64,000 nucleotides of DNA. It comes from Olsenella intestinalis. GTDB taxonomy: Bacteria; Actinomycetota; Coriobacteriia; Coriobacteriales; Atopobiaceae. The stretch is taken from the NCBI RefSeq assembly GCF_023276655.1, contig NZ_JALGRK010000001.1:1197501-1261500 (forward strand), written 5' to 3'. Below the pieces are notes generated by a model. That model was not told the origin of the DNA and did no database searches. It saw only the letters and a program-made list of their open reading frames with translations. A program made the position numbers and the translations under genes. Shown here one piece after another: positions 48,347 through 59,900 of the stretch; positions within the stretch are counted from its first letter, which is position 1, and every line of letters starts with the position of its first letter.

Positions 48347-50647
48347 ATGTTAGGTCGCCGCAGTTCCAAGTTTCGGTATGTGCCGCTCGTCGGCCTGTTG
48401 GGGGTGACGCTTGCCGCGTCGCTGGTCCCCGGCGTCGCCGGGGCGGACCAGTCCATCAGCACGGACGTCCCCGAATGGGCCCAGGACACCGGGGAGTCGA
48501 CCCCTGATGCCATGACGACGCAGGCCGCGCTTCCGTCAAAGTATGACCTCAGAGACGACGGGCTCGTCACCCCGGTCAAGCAGCAGGGCCCGTTCCAGTC
48601 CTGCTGGTCGTTCGGTGGCACCGCCGCGTGCGAGAGCTCGCTCCTTTCGGCAGCGGGAACGACCTACGCAGAAACCGTCGCCAAGGGTAATCCTTTAAAC
48701 CTCTCCGAGCGTCATCTGGTCTGGTACTCCCTGACTCCCGTCTCGGCAGCGGACGATCCCGCGCAGGCCGGCGAGGGTACGCAGCTCAAGAGCGAGGACA
48801 TCAACGCCCCCTTTGACAACGGCGGCAACAGCATCATGATGACCTCGCTCTACGCGCAGGGCGTCGGCCCCCTGCCGGAGGCGGCCTTCCCGTACCGCGG
48901 CAAGGATGCCCGCACCACGCTCGACGACTTTGACGAGGATCCGGACGCCGCCACCAGGGCCCAGCTTGAGAAGGAGGCCGCTGCAGCAGGCAAGACCTAC
49001 GAAGCGTACCTGCATGAACTCGCCGAAGCACGTCATCTAACCGATGATGAGGCATTTGCTCGGTACAAGGAGCTCCTGCGCAGCCAAACCGCTGAGACCA
49101 TGACCTACAGCAGCAAGGACGACTGGCGTGTCCCCGAGGTTGACGGAATGGGCCGTAGCACCCGCCTGCTCACCGCTGGCTACGTGCTCAAGAGCGGCAA
49201 CTTCCTGCCGGACTACTGGGTTGGCGGCGCGATCAACACCGACGCCCAGCGCGCCATGAAGCAGGAGCTGCTCAACGGCCGCGGCATCATGCTCACCTAC
49301 CACGCCCCGGGAATGACCGAAAAGGGCACGACCGACAAGACCTTCGCCAACACCACCGACGACGGCGGGGTGATGTTCAGCCAGTACGTCTACGATGATA
49401 ACCAGCCCCCCAATCACGGCGTCTGCATCGTTGGCTACGACGACAACTATCCTGCGACCAACTTCGCAGAGACGGCCCCCGGCAACGGCGCCTGGATCGT
49501 CAAGAACAGCTGGGGCTCCGAGACCGACTGCGAGCCCGACGAGCTGGGCAACGTGGTGAGTCGCAAGGCCTACGGTGCCAAGGAAAACGGCAAGGCGACG
49601 GGCTACTTCTACCTCTCCTACTACGACAAGACCATCTCGGGACAGGAGACCGTGGAGTTCAGCACGAACCTCGCGGGCGAGGGCACGTTCCAGACCATGC
49701 AGTACGACTACATGAACCTGCAGGCCTTCAAGAAGGTCGGCGGTACCGAGGACGTGACGAGCTCCGCCAACGTCTTCAAGGCCGACGAGAACATCGTGGT
49801 CCGCAGCGCCTCGACGATGACCGGCGAGGAGAACATGCGCGTCACGTTGGCCGTCTACCTGCTCGACGACGGCGCGACCAACCCCACCGACGGCACCCTG
49901 GTCGCACGCGCGTCCAACAACTTCGAGTACTCCGGCTTCCACCGCATCGACCTCGACAACCCCATCGACGTCAAGGCGGGCCAGCGTGTCGCGGTCGTCT
50001 CGACCGCGTCCAAGGTGAGCACGGACGGCAAGCGCGTGTACGAGGCAAGCGCAAGCTCCGCCACCAAGGAAACCGACACGAACGTCACCACCGCCGTGGT
50101 CAACAAGGGCGAGAGCTTCATCTACACGGGCGGTGCCTGGAAGGACTGGAAGGACTACCTCGCCGCCGAGAACGATGCGAACACTTCGATTGACAACTTC
50201 TCGATCAAGCTCTACGCCACGCCCGGCGAGCCCGACCCCGTCGACGAGGGGCAGAACGTGTACCGCCTCTATAACCCCTACACGGGCGAGCACTTCTACA
50301 CCACGAGCGCGGAGGAGCGCGACCACCTCGCCTCCGTCGGCTGGAACGACGAGGACCTTGGCTGGGTCTCCCCGAAGGAGAGCGATGAGCCGGTTTACCG
50401 CCTCTACAACCCCTACGCGGGTGACCACCACTACACCACGTCGGCCCTCGAGCGCGACGAGCTCGTGAAGGTCGGCTGGCTCGACGAGGGCATCGGCTGG
50501 TACTCCGGCGGCGACACGCCGGTCTACCGCCAGTACAACCCCAACGCGACGGTCGGCACCCACAACTTCACGACCTCCAAGTTCGAGAACGACGAGCTCG
50601 TGAAGGCCGGCTGGAGCGAGGAGGGCATCGCCTGGATGTCGATGTAG
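48347..50647 (+). CDS. Secreted papain-like (C1) peptidase with lectin-like domain and DUF5648 repeats
   Basis: 766 residues from ATG 48347, preceded by AGAGAGGAGG. The signal peptide is cleaved near GVAGA-DQS (about 36). The C1A-type peptidase domain has the oxyanion Gln and catalytic Cys86 in QQGPFQSCWSFGG, catalytic His357 in NHGVCIVGYDD and Asn387 in IVKNSWGS. A long insert lies between Cys and His. A lectin-like domain (about 410-620) follows, as is usual in this bacterial family. The C-terminus is three DUF5648 units (about 638-766: YRLYNPYTGEHFYTTS, YRLYNPYAGDHHYTTS, YRQYNPNATVGTHNFTTS). These are the same wall-binding-like modules as in the two hydrolases at 33.7 and 36.7 kb. Probably a wall-attached extracellular protease. 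Confidence 0.88.
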   Translation: MLGRRSSKFRYVPLVGLLGVTLAASLVPGVAGADQSISTDVPEWAQDTGESTPDAMTTQAALPSKYDLRDDGLVTPVKQQGPFQSCWSFGGTAACESSLLSAAGTTYAETVAKGNPLNLSERHLVWYSLTPVSAADDPAQAGEGTQLKSEDINAPFDNGGNSIMMTSLYAQGVGPLPEAAFPYRGKDARTTLDDFDEDPDAATRAQLEKEAAAAGKTYEAYLHELAEARHLTDDEAFARYKELLRSQTAETMTYSSKDDWRVPEVDGMGRSTRLLTAGYVLKSGNFLPDYWVGGAINTDAQRAMKQELLNGRGIMLTYHAPGMTEKGTTDKTFANTTDDGGVMFSQYVYDDNQPPNHGVCIVGYDDNYPATNFAETAPGNGAWIVKNSWGSETDCEPDELGNVVSRKAYGAKENGKATGYFYLSYYDKTISGQETVEFSTNLAGEGTFQTMQYDYMNLQAFKKVGGTEDVTSSANVFKADENIVVRSASTMTGEENMRVTLAVYLLDDGATNPTDGTLVARASNNFEYSGFHRIDLDNPIDVKAGQRVAVVSTASKVSTDGKRVYEASASSATKETDTNVTTAVVNKGESFIYTGGAWKDWKDYLAAENDANTSIDNFSIKLYATPGEPDPVDEGQNVYRLYNPYTGEHFYTTSAEERDHLASVGWNDEDLGWVSPKESDEPVYRLYNPYAGDHHYTTSALERDELVKVGWLDEGIGWYSGGDTPVYRQYNPNATVGTHNFTTSKFENDELVKAGWSEEGIAWMSM

Positions 50648-50698
50648 GCTGACGCCGCACATCCGGCAGCGCCTCGAGCGCCAGACATCACGCAAGAG

Positions 50699-50731
50699 GG
50701 GAGGGGTCCGCGCCAGCGGGCCCCTCCCTTT
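50699..50731 (+). terminator. Terminator after the peptidase gene
   Basis: GGGAGGGGTCCGC (50699-50711) pairs with GCGGGCCCCTCCC (50716-50728), with one G-U pair, followed by TTTCTGCG. Confidence 0.8.
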
Positions 50732-50858
50732 CTGCGTTTCGGCAGCGCAGTCGAGAAGAGCGTGCCTCCTCGCTCGGTCAGCCGCCGACAAAATGCGACC
50801 CATCGACTGACAGGTGCCCCGAACACGTCATATGTCGTGCGTATCCGCTGGTAAAGTT

Positions 50859-50864
50859 TATAAA
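50859..50864 (+). promoter_or_regulatory. Candidate -10 of the giant surface-protein gene
   Basis: TATAAA in the only AT-rich island (50851-50880) upstream of the gene; no good -35 found. The leader then holds a small GCGCC/GGCGC hairpin (50891-50904) and GGAGG at 50933-50937. Confidence 0.35.
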
Positions 50865-50942
50865 ACTATGCAATTTCACTCGGTCTTTTCGCGCCTTTCG
50901 GCGCGGCCGCCCCACCGGGGGCGAAGACGACTGGAGGACACC

Positions 50943-53900
50943 ATGGGCAAGTCCAGCACGCCGCTTTCCAAGGGCAGGGTCGCGGGCATCGTTGCGGCAT
51001 CGCTTCTCGCCGCCGCGCTTGCAGGCACCGGAGCGCTCGCCTTCGCGCGTGCCCGCGCCGAGGCTGCAGCCGCGGAGGAGACCCAGCGCGAGGTAGAGGC
51101 CGCCGCGCGCATGGAGGAGGAGCACGACCGCGCCCTCCAGGCCGCGGCAGACGAGCGCGCCAGCCTCGAGCCGCAGGCCGAGAAGGTCACCGTCACCTTC
51201 AAGAACGGCGATGCGACCGTCGCCACCATCGAGCAGACGGTCGGCGCAGCCTGGCAGTTCCCCGCGAACCCCACGCCCGCCAGCGGCTACTACTTCAGTG
51301 GCTGGTACACGCAGTCCGGCCAGGGCGGCATGCGCTACAACGCGCTCGACAAGGTGACCTCCTCGGCGCCCACCACCCTCTACGCCCAGTACGGTAAGGA
51401 CGAGACCTTCTACGTCCTGGTGGACGACACCGACGGCGACGGCGTGAAGGACCACATGACCTTTACCGCCGATAGCGCGGCGACCACGGGCCGCACCCTC
51501 GGGACCGACTACTACCGCGGCTACACCAACTACGACTACGCCTTCTTCTCCGGCCGCAAGGCCGAGTGGAACCAGCCCAAGAACCCCGACCGCATCCGCA
51601 AGGTCACGTTCGACGCCAGCTTCAAGGACGTCCAGCCTGTCAACATCAACGGCTGGTTCATGGACTTCCAGACCGACCACCGCGTGTTCGAGCCGCTCAC
51701 CGAGTTCGAGAACTTCGCCTACTTCGACACCTCGCGAACCAAGAACATCGCCAACTCGTTCCGCGGCCTCGCGAGCCTCAAGACAATCGACGTCTCGAGC
51801 CTCGACACCTCTGCGGCCGAGTACATGGACCGTGCCTTCTTCTCCAACACGTCCGTCGAGAGCATCAACCTCTCGGGCTGGCGCATGAACTCGGTCGCCG
51901 CCCTCGAGTACATGTTCAACGAGTGCCCCAAGCTCAAGACCGTCAACATGGCGGGCGCCACCGCGCCGGTGGTGACCAACACCCAGTACATGTTCGGCAA
52001 CTGCCAGTCGCTCACCATGGTCGACCTCTCGGGCGTCAACCTCAGCAACGTGACCAACGCGACCAACATGTTCTACAACTGCTCGTCGCTCAAGACGATC
52101 ATCACGGCCGAGGGCGCCAACATGACGGGCGCCAACTGCACCAACACCTTCTATAACAACAACGCGCTCGTCGGCCTCTCGGTCGACGCCAACGGCGTGA
52201 GGCGCACCACCACCTTCGCGGCGAAGAAGAACGTGGGCGCGACCTTCGCCAAGACCCGCACGCCGAGCCAGGAGGGCTACTTCACCGCGGCCGACGCCAA
52301 CACCTCCTACGGCATCACCTACCACTACAACGCCGACGGCCTCGACGTCACCAACAGCGTCAAGTGCATGAAGTACGACGTGGGCGGCTCCTATCCCACC
52401 ATCGCGAGCGCCCTGTGGTCGCGCATGGGATACCACGCCACCGGCTGGAACACGGCGCCCGACGGCTCGGGCACGAGCTTCGGCTTCGCCCAGAAGCTCG
52501 CGGCCGACCTCGGTGACACCGACCTCTACCTGCAGTGGGAGGCCAACACCTACAGCGTCCGCTTCGACGCCAACGGCGGTGTCGGCTCGCCCGCGCCCGT
52601 CGCGGACGTCGCCTACGCCACGGGCCAGGTCACCATGCCCACCACGACCGACGTCACGCGCGAGGGCTACGCCCTTCTCGGCTGGGCGCTCACGCCCACG
52701 GCCACGCAGAAGGCCTACGACTCCGGCGCCACCTACGGCCAGCTCTCTGCGGTCCACGGAGACGAGCTCACCCTCTATGCCGTCTGGTCGCCCGAGAAGT
52801 ACACGGTCACCTTTGACGGCAACACGGCAAACGGGGGCACCGCGTACTCCCAGAACGCGACCGAGACCTTCGACGCTAAATACGCGATGCCGAGCTCCAA
52901 TCCCACGCCCGCGAGCGGCTACTACTTCAGCGGCTGGTACACCGCGCCCGTGGGCGGCCAGCGCATCTCGGCCACGAGCACGGTCAAGATCCTGGCGCCC
53001 ACCACGCTCTACGCGCAGTACATCAAGGACCAGACGTTCTACGTCCTCGTGGACGACACCGACGGCAACGGCACCAAGGACCTCCTCACCTTCACGGCTG
53101 ACGCGGCGGCAACGACCGGGCGCACCCTCAACGTGGACTACTTCACGGGCAACACCACCAAGATGTACGACCTCGTGGGCGGCCAGTCCGACGCGAGCAA
53201 GTACGCCGACTGGAACAAGCCCTCCACGGGCCTCAAGATCACCAAGGTCCGGTTCGACCAGAGCTTCAAGACCGTCCAGCCCCGATCGATCAGCGGCTGG
53301 TTCGGCAACAGGTTCAACCAGAACGTCAAGAACTTCGAGCGCCTGAGCTCCTTCGAGAACTTCGAGTACCTGGACACCTCGAAGACCGAGTCGTTCGCCT
53401 GCGCCTTCCGCGACCTGCCGGCGCTCGCGACGCTCGACCTTTCCAGCATGGACACCTCGGCCGCACTCGACATGAACCGCGCCTTCTACAACGAGTCCAT
53501 CAGCACCTCCACGCTGCGCTCGGTCAACATCTCCGGCTGGAAGATGGACAACGTCACCACCATGGCGTCCATGTTCGTCAACTGCGCGGCACTGACGGAC
53601 CTCAACATGAGCGGCGCCACCGCGTCGGCGCTTACGGACATCGAGGGCATGTTCTCGAACTGCCGCAGCCTCCAGGTCATCGACCTTTCGGGCTTTGACC
53701 TCAGCCACGTGACGACGACGAATCGCACCTTCAGCGGCTGCTCGAAGCTCAAGACGATCCTCGTGGCCGAGGGTACGGACCTGACTGGCGTGACTGACAA
53801 TGACCACACCTACTACGGCTGCACTAACCTCGTGGGCAAGTACTACAACGCGGCCGGCGGCGTCTCGGGTCAGCGCGCCTTCACGAGCGCAGAGATCGGC

Positions 53901-56900
53901 GCGACGTACTCCAAGGCGTGCACGCCCGCAAACGACGGCTACCTCACGCCCGCCACGCGCTTCAACTCCTATGGCGTGACCTATCACATGAACGCCGGCG
54001 GCATGGACGTGAGTTCCACCTCCACGTCGCTGCTCCACTCGATCATCGGCTCGTATCCCACGCTCGCGAGCGCCCTCTGGACGCGCGAGGGCTACCACGC
54101 GCTCTCCTGGAACACGGTTGCCGCCCCCACGGCCGAGCAGCCTGGGCAGACCCTCGCATTCGGATCGAAGCTTCCCGCCGCCCTCGAGCCTGCGGCCAAC
54201 GGAAGCCTCGACCTCTACCTCCAGTGGGCACCCAACACCTACAGCGTGCAGTTTGACGGCAACGGAGGCACGACCACAGCCGCCGCGATGAGCGACGTGC
54301 CCTACGAGGACGCCCGCATCCTGCCGGACGCCACCACCGTGCACCGCGACGGATACATCTTCAAGGGTTGGGGCCTCACGCCCACGGCCACCGCGAAGGC
54401 CTACGACGGTGGCCAGCAGGTGAGCAAGCTCTCCTCGATCGACCGCGACACCGTCACGCTCTACGCCGTGTGGGAGGGCCCCAACGCCTACAAGATCACC
54501 TTCGACGCCAACGTCGACAACGGTGGCACCACCGTGACCGAGACCGAGGGCTTCACCAAGGTCTCCAACACGAAGCTCACCAAGGACGAGCGCTACAGCG
54601 AGAACTTCGCCCTCCCCGAGGCGCCCGTTGCCCAGGAGGGCTACAAGTTCAGCGGCTGGTACACGCAGGCGACTGACGGCGTGCGCGTCTCGACCAACAT
54701 GGCCAACTTCTTCTCGGAGCCCGGCACGCTCTACGCGCAGTACATCAAGGAGACCGAGTTCTACGCCGTTATGAAGGATAACGACAACAACGGCACCAAG
54801 GACCAGCTGATTTTCACCACCGACCTCACGGCGTACCCTGGCGAGACCTACTTCACGGCGTCAAGCACGGACTCGTATTATAGGGGCCTCGACGACTATC
54901 TGCCGCCCTGGAACGCCAAGAACTACTACCAGAACGTGGACGGCATCAAGGCCGACATCAAGAAGGTCACCTTCGACCCCACCTTCAAGGACGTCCAGCC
55001 CTACAGCCTTTACGGCTGGTTCCTCAACCGCCAGGTCGGGACGACGGTCGCCTCGACGGACCGCTTGAACTTCAAGAGCCTCACGACATTCGAGAACTTC
55101 GAGTACCTCGATACCTCGCGCACCGAGATCTTCTCCAACTCGTTCCGCGGCCTCACGGCTATCACGAGCCTCGACCTCTCAAAGCTCAACACGTCGGCTG
55201 CTACCACGACCGACCGCATGTTCCTGGGGTGCACCAACCTGAAGGAGGCAAACATCTCCGGATGGAACATGCTCAACAACTCGAGCGTCGCCTTCATGTT
55301 CAACATGTGCTCCAAGCTCGAGACGGTGAACATGAGCGGCGTGAAGGCGCCCGCCGTCGAGGACATGCAGTGCATGTTCGGCTACAACCAGGCGAACGGC
55401 GAGCGCGGCGACCTCGGAAACAGCCCGTGCCTGAAGTCACTCGACCTCTCCGGCTTCGACCTCAGCAAGGTCACCAACGCCTACAACGCCTTCTATGGCT
55501 GCAGGGACCTCACGACGATCCTCTGCGCGGACACCACCTCGGCGTTCAATAACCCTGCGCTCAGGGAGACGATTCCCACCGCGTCGAGCGGCGTCCCGGG
55601 AGCGAGGGGCTACTACGACCTCTTCGGAGGATGCGGCAATCTCGTCGGAAAGTACTACAGCCCCGCCGCCGTTAAGACGACGAAGGTGCCCGACATGCCC
55701 ACCACCAAGGAAGGCAATTTCTATATCAGGTACACGGCCGCCTACGGCAAGGCGCGCACCCTGAACGACCACGGCTACCTCACGCCGCTCACCAAGTACA
55801 ACTCCTTCGACATCGTCTACCACATGAACGCCGAGGACGGCTCTGACGCCACGCAGGTCTCGGCGGCTCCCATCAGCGCGCTCGGTGCGGGATTTGCCAA
55901 GGTCGCCAGCGGCCTCTGGTCCAACCCCGGCTTCAAGGCCGTCTCCTGGAACACCAAGCCCGACGGATCGGGCACCACCTACGAGTTCGGCCAGTCCTTC
56001 ACGGCGACCGACGAGCCCGCCGCCAACACCTCGATCGACCTCTACCTGCAGTGGAAGCCCAACACCTACGTCCTCACGCTTGACGCCAACGGCGGCTCGG
56101 GTTCGGTCAACGCCAAGGAGTACGGCTACAACAACTCCGAGTCCCACGGCTTCACCGACCAGATCACGCTGCCCATCTGGAGCAAGAACGGCATCTATCG
56201 CGACGGCTACGAACTTCTCGGCTGGTCGCTCTCCAAGACCAAGACCACGCCCGACGAGGGCTTCGAGGCCGGCGCCAAGGTGAGCCGCCTCACCAAGATC
56301 GACGGCGACGTGGTGACCCTCTACGCGATCTGGAAGATACGCGACTACAAGGTGACCATCGACCTCAACGGGGCCGAGGGCACCTGGACGCCCCCGACCG
56401 GGTTTGCGCCGGTCGCCGGCAGCGAGGGCGTGTACGAGAAGAGCAACATCGACTTCGCGACCACGGCCAGCCTCGCGTCGCCCAGCCGCGCCGGCTACAC
56501 GTTCGCCGGCTGGAAGGTGACCGACGCCGAGGGCACGGCCGTCAAGACCACGGTCGCCGCGTCGGGCAGCCCGCGCGAGCTCAAGATGGGCTCGGGCGAC
56601 GCCACGGTGACGGCCACCTGGAAGGTCACGCCGCCCACCGCCACGGGCGGCCTCACCTACAACGGCGAGGCGCAGACCGTCATGGGGGTCGCGCCCGGCC
56701 ACAAGATCGTCTCGGTCGCGCCGTCGGGCGCCACCACGTCCACGTCGGGGTACGGCATCTACGGTCCCGGCGCTGACGAGGGCAAGGCCTACGTCACCGA
56801 CGCCGGCACCTACGCGATCACGGTCGCCCTCTCGGACGCCGCCAAGGCCACGGGCGCCACCTGGGACGACGGCACCACGTCCGACAAGGTGATCGACGCG

Positions 56901-59900
56901 ACCATCGGCCGCCTCACCATCGAGAGCGCGCAGATCAGCGTCGACGACGTCACCTTCACGGGCTTCGAGCAGCGCCCCGAGCCCACGGTGGCCTGCACCA
57001 TCGGCACCACCACCTACACCCTGCAGAAGGACGTCGACTACACGCTCGCCTGGTCCAACAACGTCCACGCGGCCGACAAGTCCGCCGCCGCGGCGCCCAC
57101 CGTCACGGTGACGGCCATTCCCACGAGCAACGTGGCCTACGGAAACACGCAGGGCGAGCAGAGCGCGACCTTCTCGATCGCCAAGCGCTCCCTGGCCGAG
57201 CCCGGCACGGGCGCCCAGGTCACGTTCGCAGAGATTCCCGACCAGACCTACACGGGCGCCGCGCTCGAGCCCGCGCTCACGGTCTCGCTCGTAAGCGACG
57301 CAGGCACCTACACGCTGCCGGCCGCAGACTTCGACAGCTCCTGGTCGACCAACGTTGACGTGACCAATGCCGCGCAGGCCACGGCCACCGCGACGGCCAC
57401 CGGCGACTTCACGGGCGCGGCCACCACCACGTTCAAGATCGTGCCCGCCGACATCTCGCGCGCCACCGTCACGCTCAACAGCGCCACGGGCGCCTACGAC
57501 TTCGAGGGCGTGGCCCTCACGCTTCCCGCGGACGTCTCGGTGGCCTCCGCCACGCTCGACTACAACGGCGACAACGTGGCCGAAGCGCTCGTGGGGGATC
57601 GCGACTTCACGGCAACGCTCGCGACTGCCGCCGGCTCTCCCATCGACTCGATTGGCGCCGTGGGCAGCTACAACGTCGCCCTCACGGGCAGGGGCAACTT
57701 CACCGGCGTGGCGCTCGCGCCCGTCACGGTCGGCCCCAGGCACTACGACGTCACCTTCGACGCCAACGCCGGCTCCTTCTCCGGCGCCACGGCCGTCACG
57801 CTCGACGAGACCTACGACAGCGCCTACGCGCTGCCCGCGCCGGCGCCCACCCTGCCCGGCCTCTCGTTCGCCGGCTGGTGGACCAACAACCCCGCGACGG
57901 CCGCCGACCCCTACGGCGAGGCCGCGGGCGCCGACTGGGGCGAGAACGTCACCTCGACGACCATCGTGGGCAAGATCGAGGGCGGCGCGACGACCCTCTA
58001 CGCAAGGTGGAGCCGCGACAGCTTTGCCGCGACCTTCTCGGCGGACCACGGCGTCACGCTCACGGGCACCGCGGGCATCCTCGACGACGCCAGCAACGCC
58101 CAGGTCGAGTACGGCCGCTCGGTGCCGGCGGGCATCGGCGTCGAGACCGGCAGCTACACCTTCCTGGGCTGGGCCTATAGCGTGACCGAGCCCGACGGCA
58201 CCGTCCGCACCGGCATGGTCGACGACTACGCGACCGTCGCCGTCACGGGCACGGCCACGTTCACGGCGCGCCTCGTCGAGACCACCTTCGTCGCGGCCGA
58301 GGCCACCGATGGCCTCGTGGGCGTGGGTGCGGACGCGCGCGCCACGGCGGCCTCCGCCTCGGCCGAGAGCCTCGCGACCGTCGAGGGCCAGCGCGTCGCC
58401 TACGCGCCCGTGAACGAGAACTACGAGCTCGACTCCGTCACGGTCACCGACCTCGCGGCGCCGGGGCAGCAGGCGCACTCCGCCACGGTCGCGCCCGGCG
58501 CCACGTCGTTCGCCCTCGACGGCAAGACCTATGCCTGCAGCTGGGCCAAGGACGGCGACGACGCCGGCACCCTCACGCTCGGCGCGCCGGGCGAGGCGGG
58601 CATGTCGCTCACGGTGAGCTTCTCCTACACCATCAAGACGACCACCTTCCACGTGAAGGCCTACAAGCAGGACGTCGACCTCGACGAGGACGCCTCCACC
58701 TTCGCGGAGGACACGTCGATGGGCTACGTCAGCGGCCTAGTCGAGGCGGGGTCGGCCATCGAGGTCAAGCCCGCCGACACCGAGGGCTTTACCTTCTCCT
58801 ACGCCGTCGTCGAGAACCCGGCCACGGCGAACACGTCCACCGCGCGCCACGACGGCGCGACCATCGTGAGCCTCTACTACACGCGCAACACCTACGCCTA
58901 CACGGCCACCTTCAAGGACGGCGCCGGCGCCACGCTTGCGCCCGCCACCTCGGGCACGGCCGCCTACGGCGCGACGCTCGGCCTCAAGGGCACGACGCCT
59001 GCGCCCAAGGTCGCGCTCGAGGCGCCCACGGTCGCGGGCTTCGGTCCCGCCACCGCCACGACCATCACCATGGGCGTGGACGAGAAGAGCAACGTCCTTT
59101 CCGCCACCTACGCCGAGGCCGCATACGCCGTCACGGTCGATCCCAACGGCGGCGCCTGGACCCAGGCCGGCTTCACGCCGCAGCCCGACGGCACCTACAG
59201 GCGCGACGCCGACCTGGCCTACCGCTCCACCCAGACGCTCGAGGCACCCACGCGCGCGGGCTACGCCTTCGCGGGCTGGGTCGCCTCCGGCGCCTCGACC
59301 GCCGTCTCCGGCGGCACCCTCACGCAGGGCACCGAGGCCTCGGTCGTGACCGCCACCTGGACGGTCGCGGCGCCGGCCGCCACCACGCGCACCTACGACG
59401 GCACGGCGCAGGTCGTCGTGGCGGCGGGGGAGGGCTACGAGCTCGCCATCGCCCCGGCCGCGGGCTCCACCGCCAAGGCCGACGGAGCAAGCGCGACGTC
59501 CTCCGGCGCGCTCGCCACCCACGCCGGAACCTACGAGGTGACGGCCACGCTGCGCGCGGGCGACCGCAACGTCACCTGGGCCGACGGCACGACCGCGCCC
59601 AAGGTGGTCCTCGCCACCGTCGAGCGCGCCACCAACAGCTGGACCGCGTCGCCCGCCTGCGCGAGCGTCACCTACGGAACGGCGCTCTCGCCTTCGGCCA
59701 CGCCGCGCTTCCCGCTCGAGGGCGCCACAGTCGCCTGGGACTACGCCGCGACGGCGGTCGGGCCCTTCTCGGAGGTGGCCCCCACCGAGGTCGGCACCTA
59801 CGTGGCCCGCGCCACGGTCGAGGCGACCGACGACTACGCGGGCCTCACGGGCACGGCGCCCTTCGCGATCGGCCAGCTCGCGCTCGCCGACGCCAACGTC

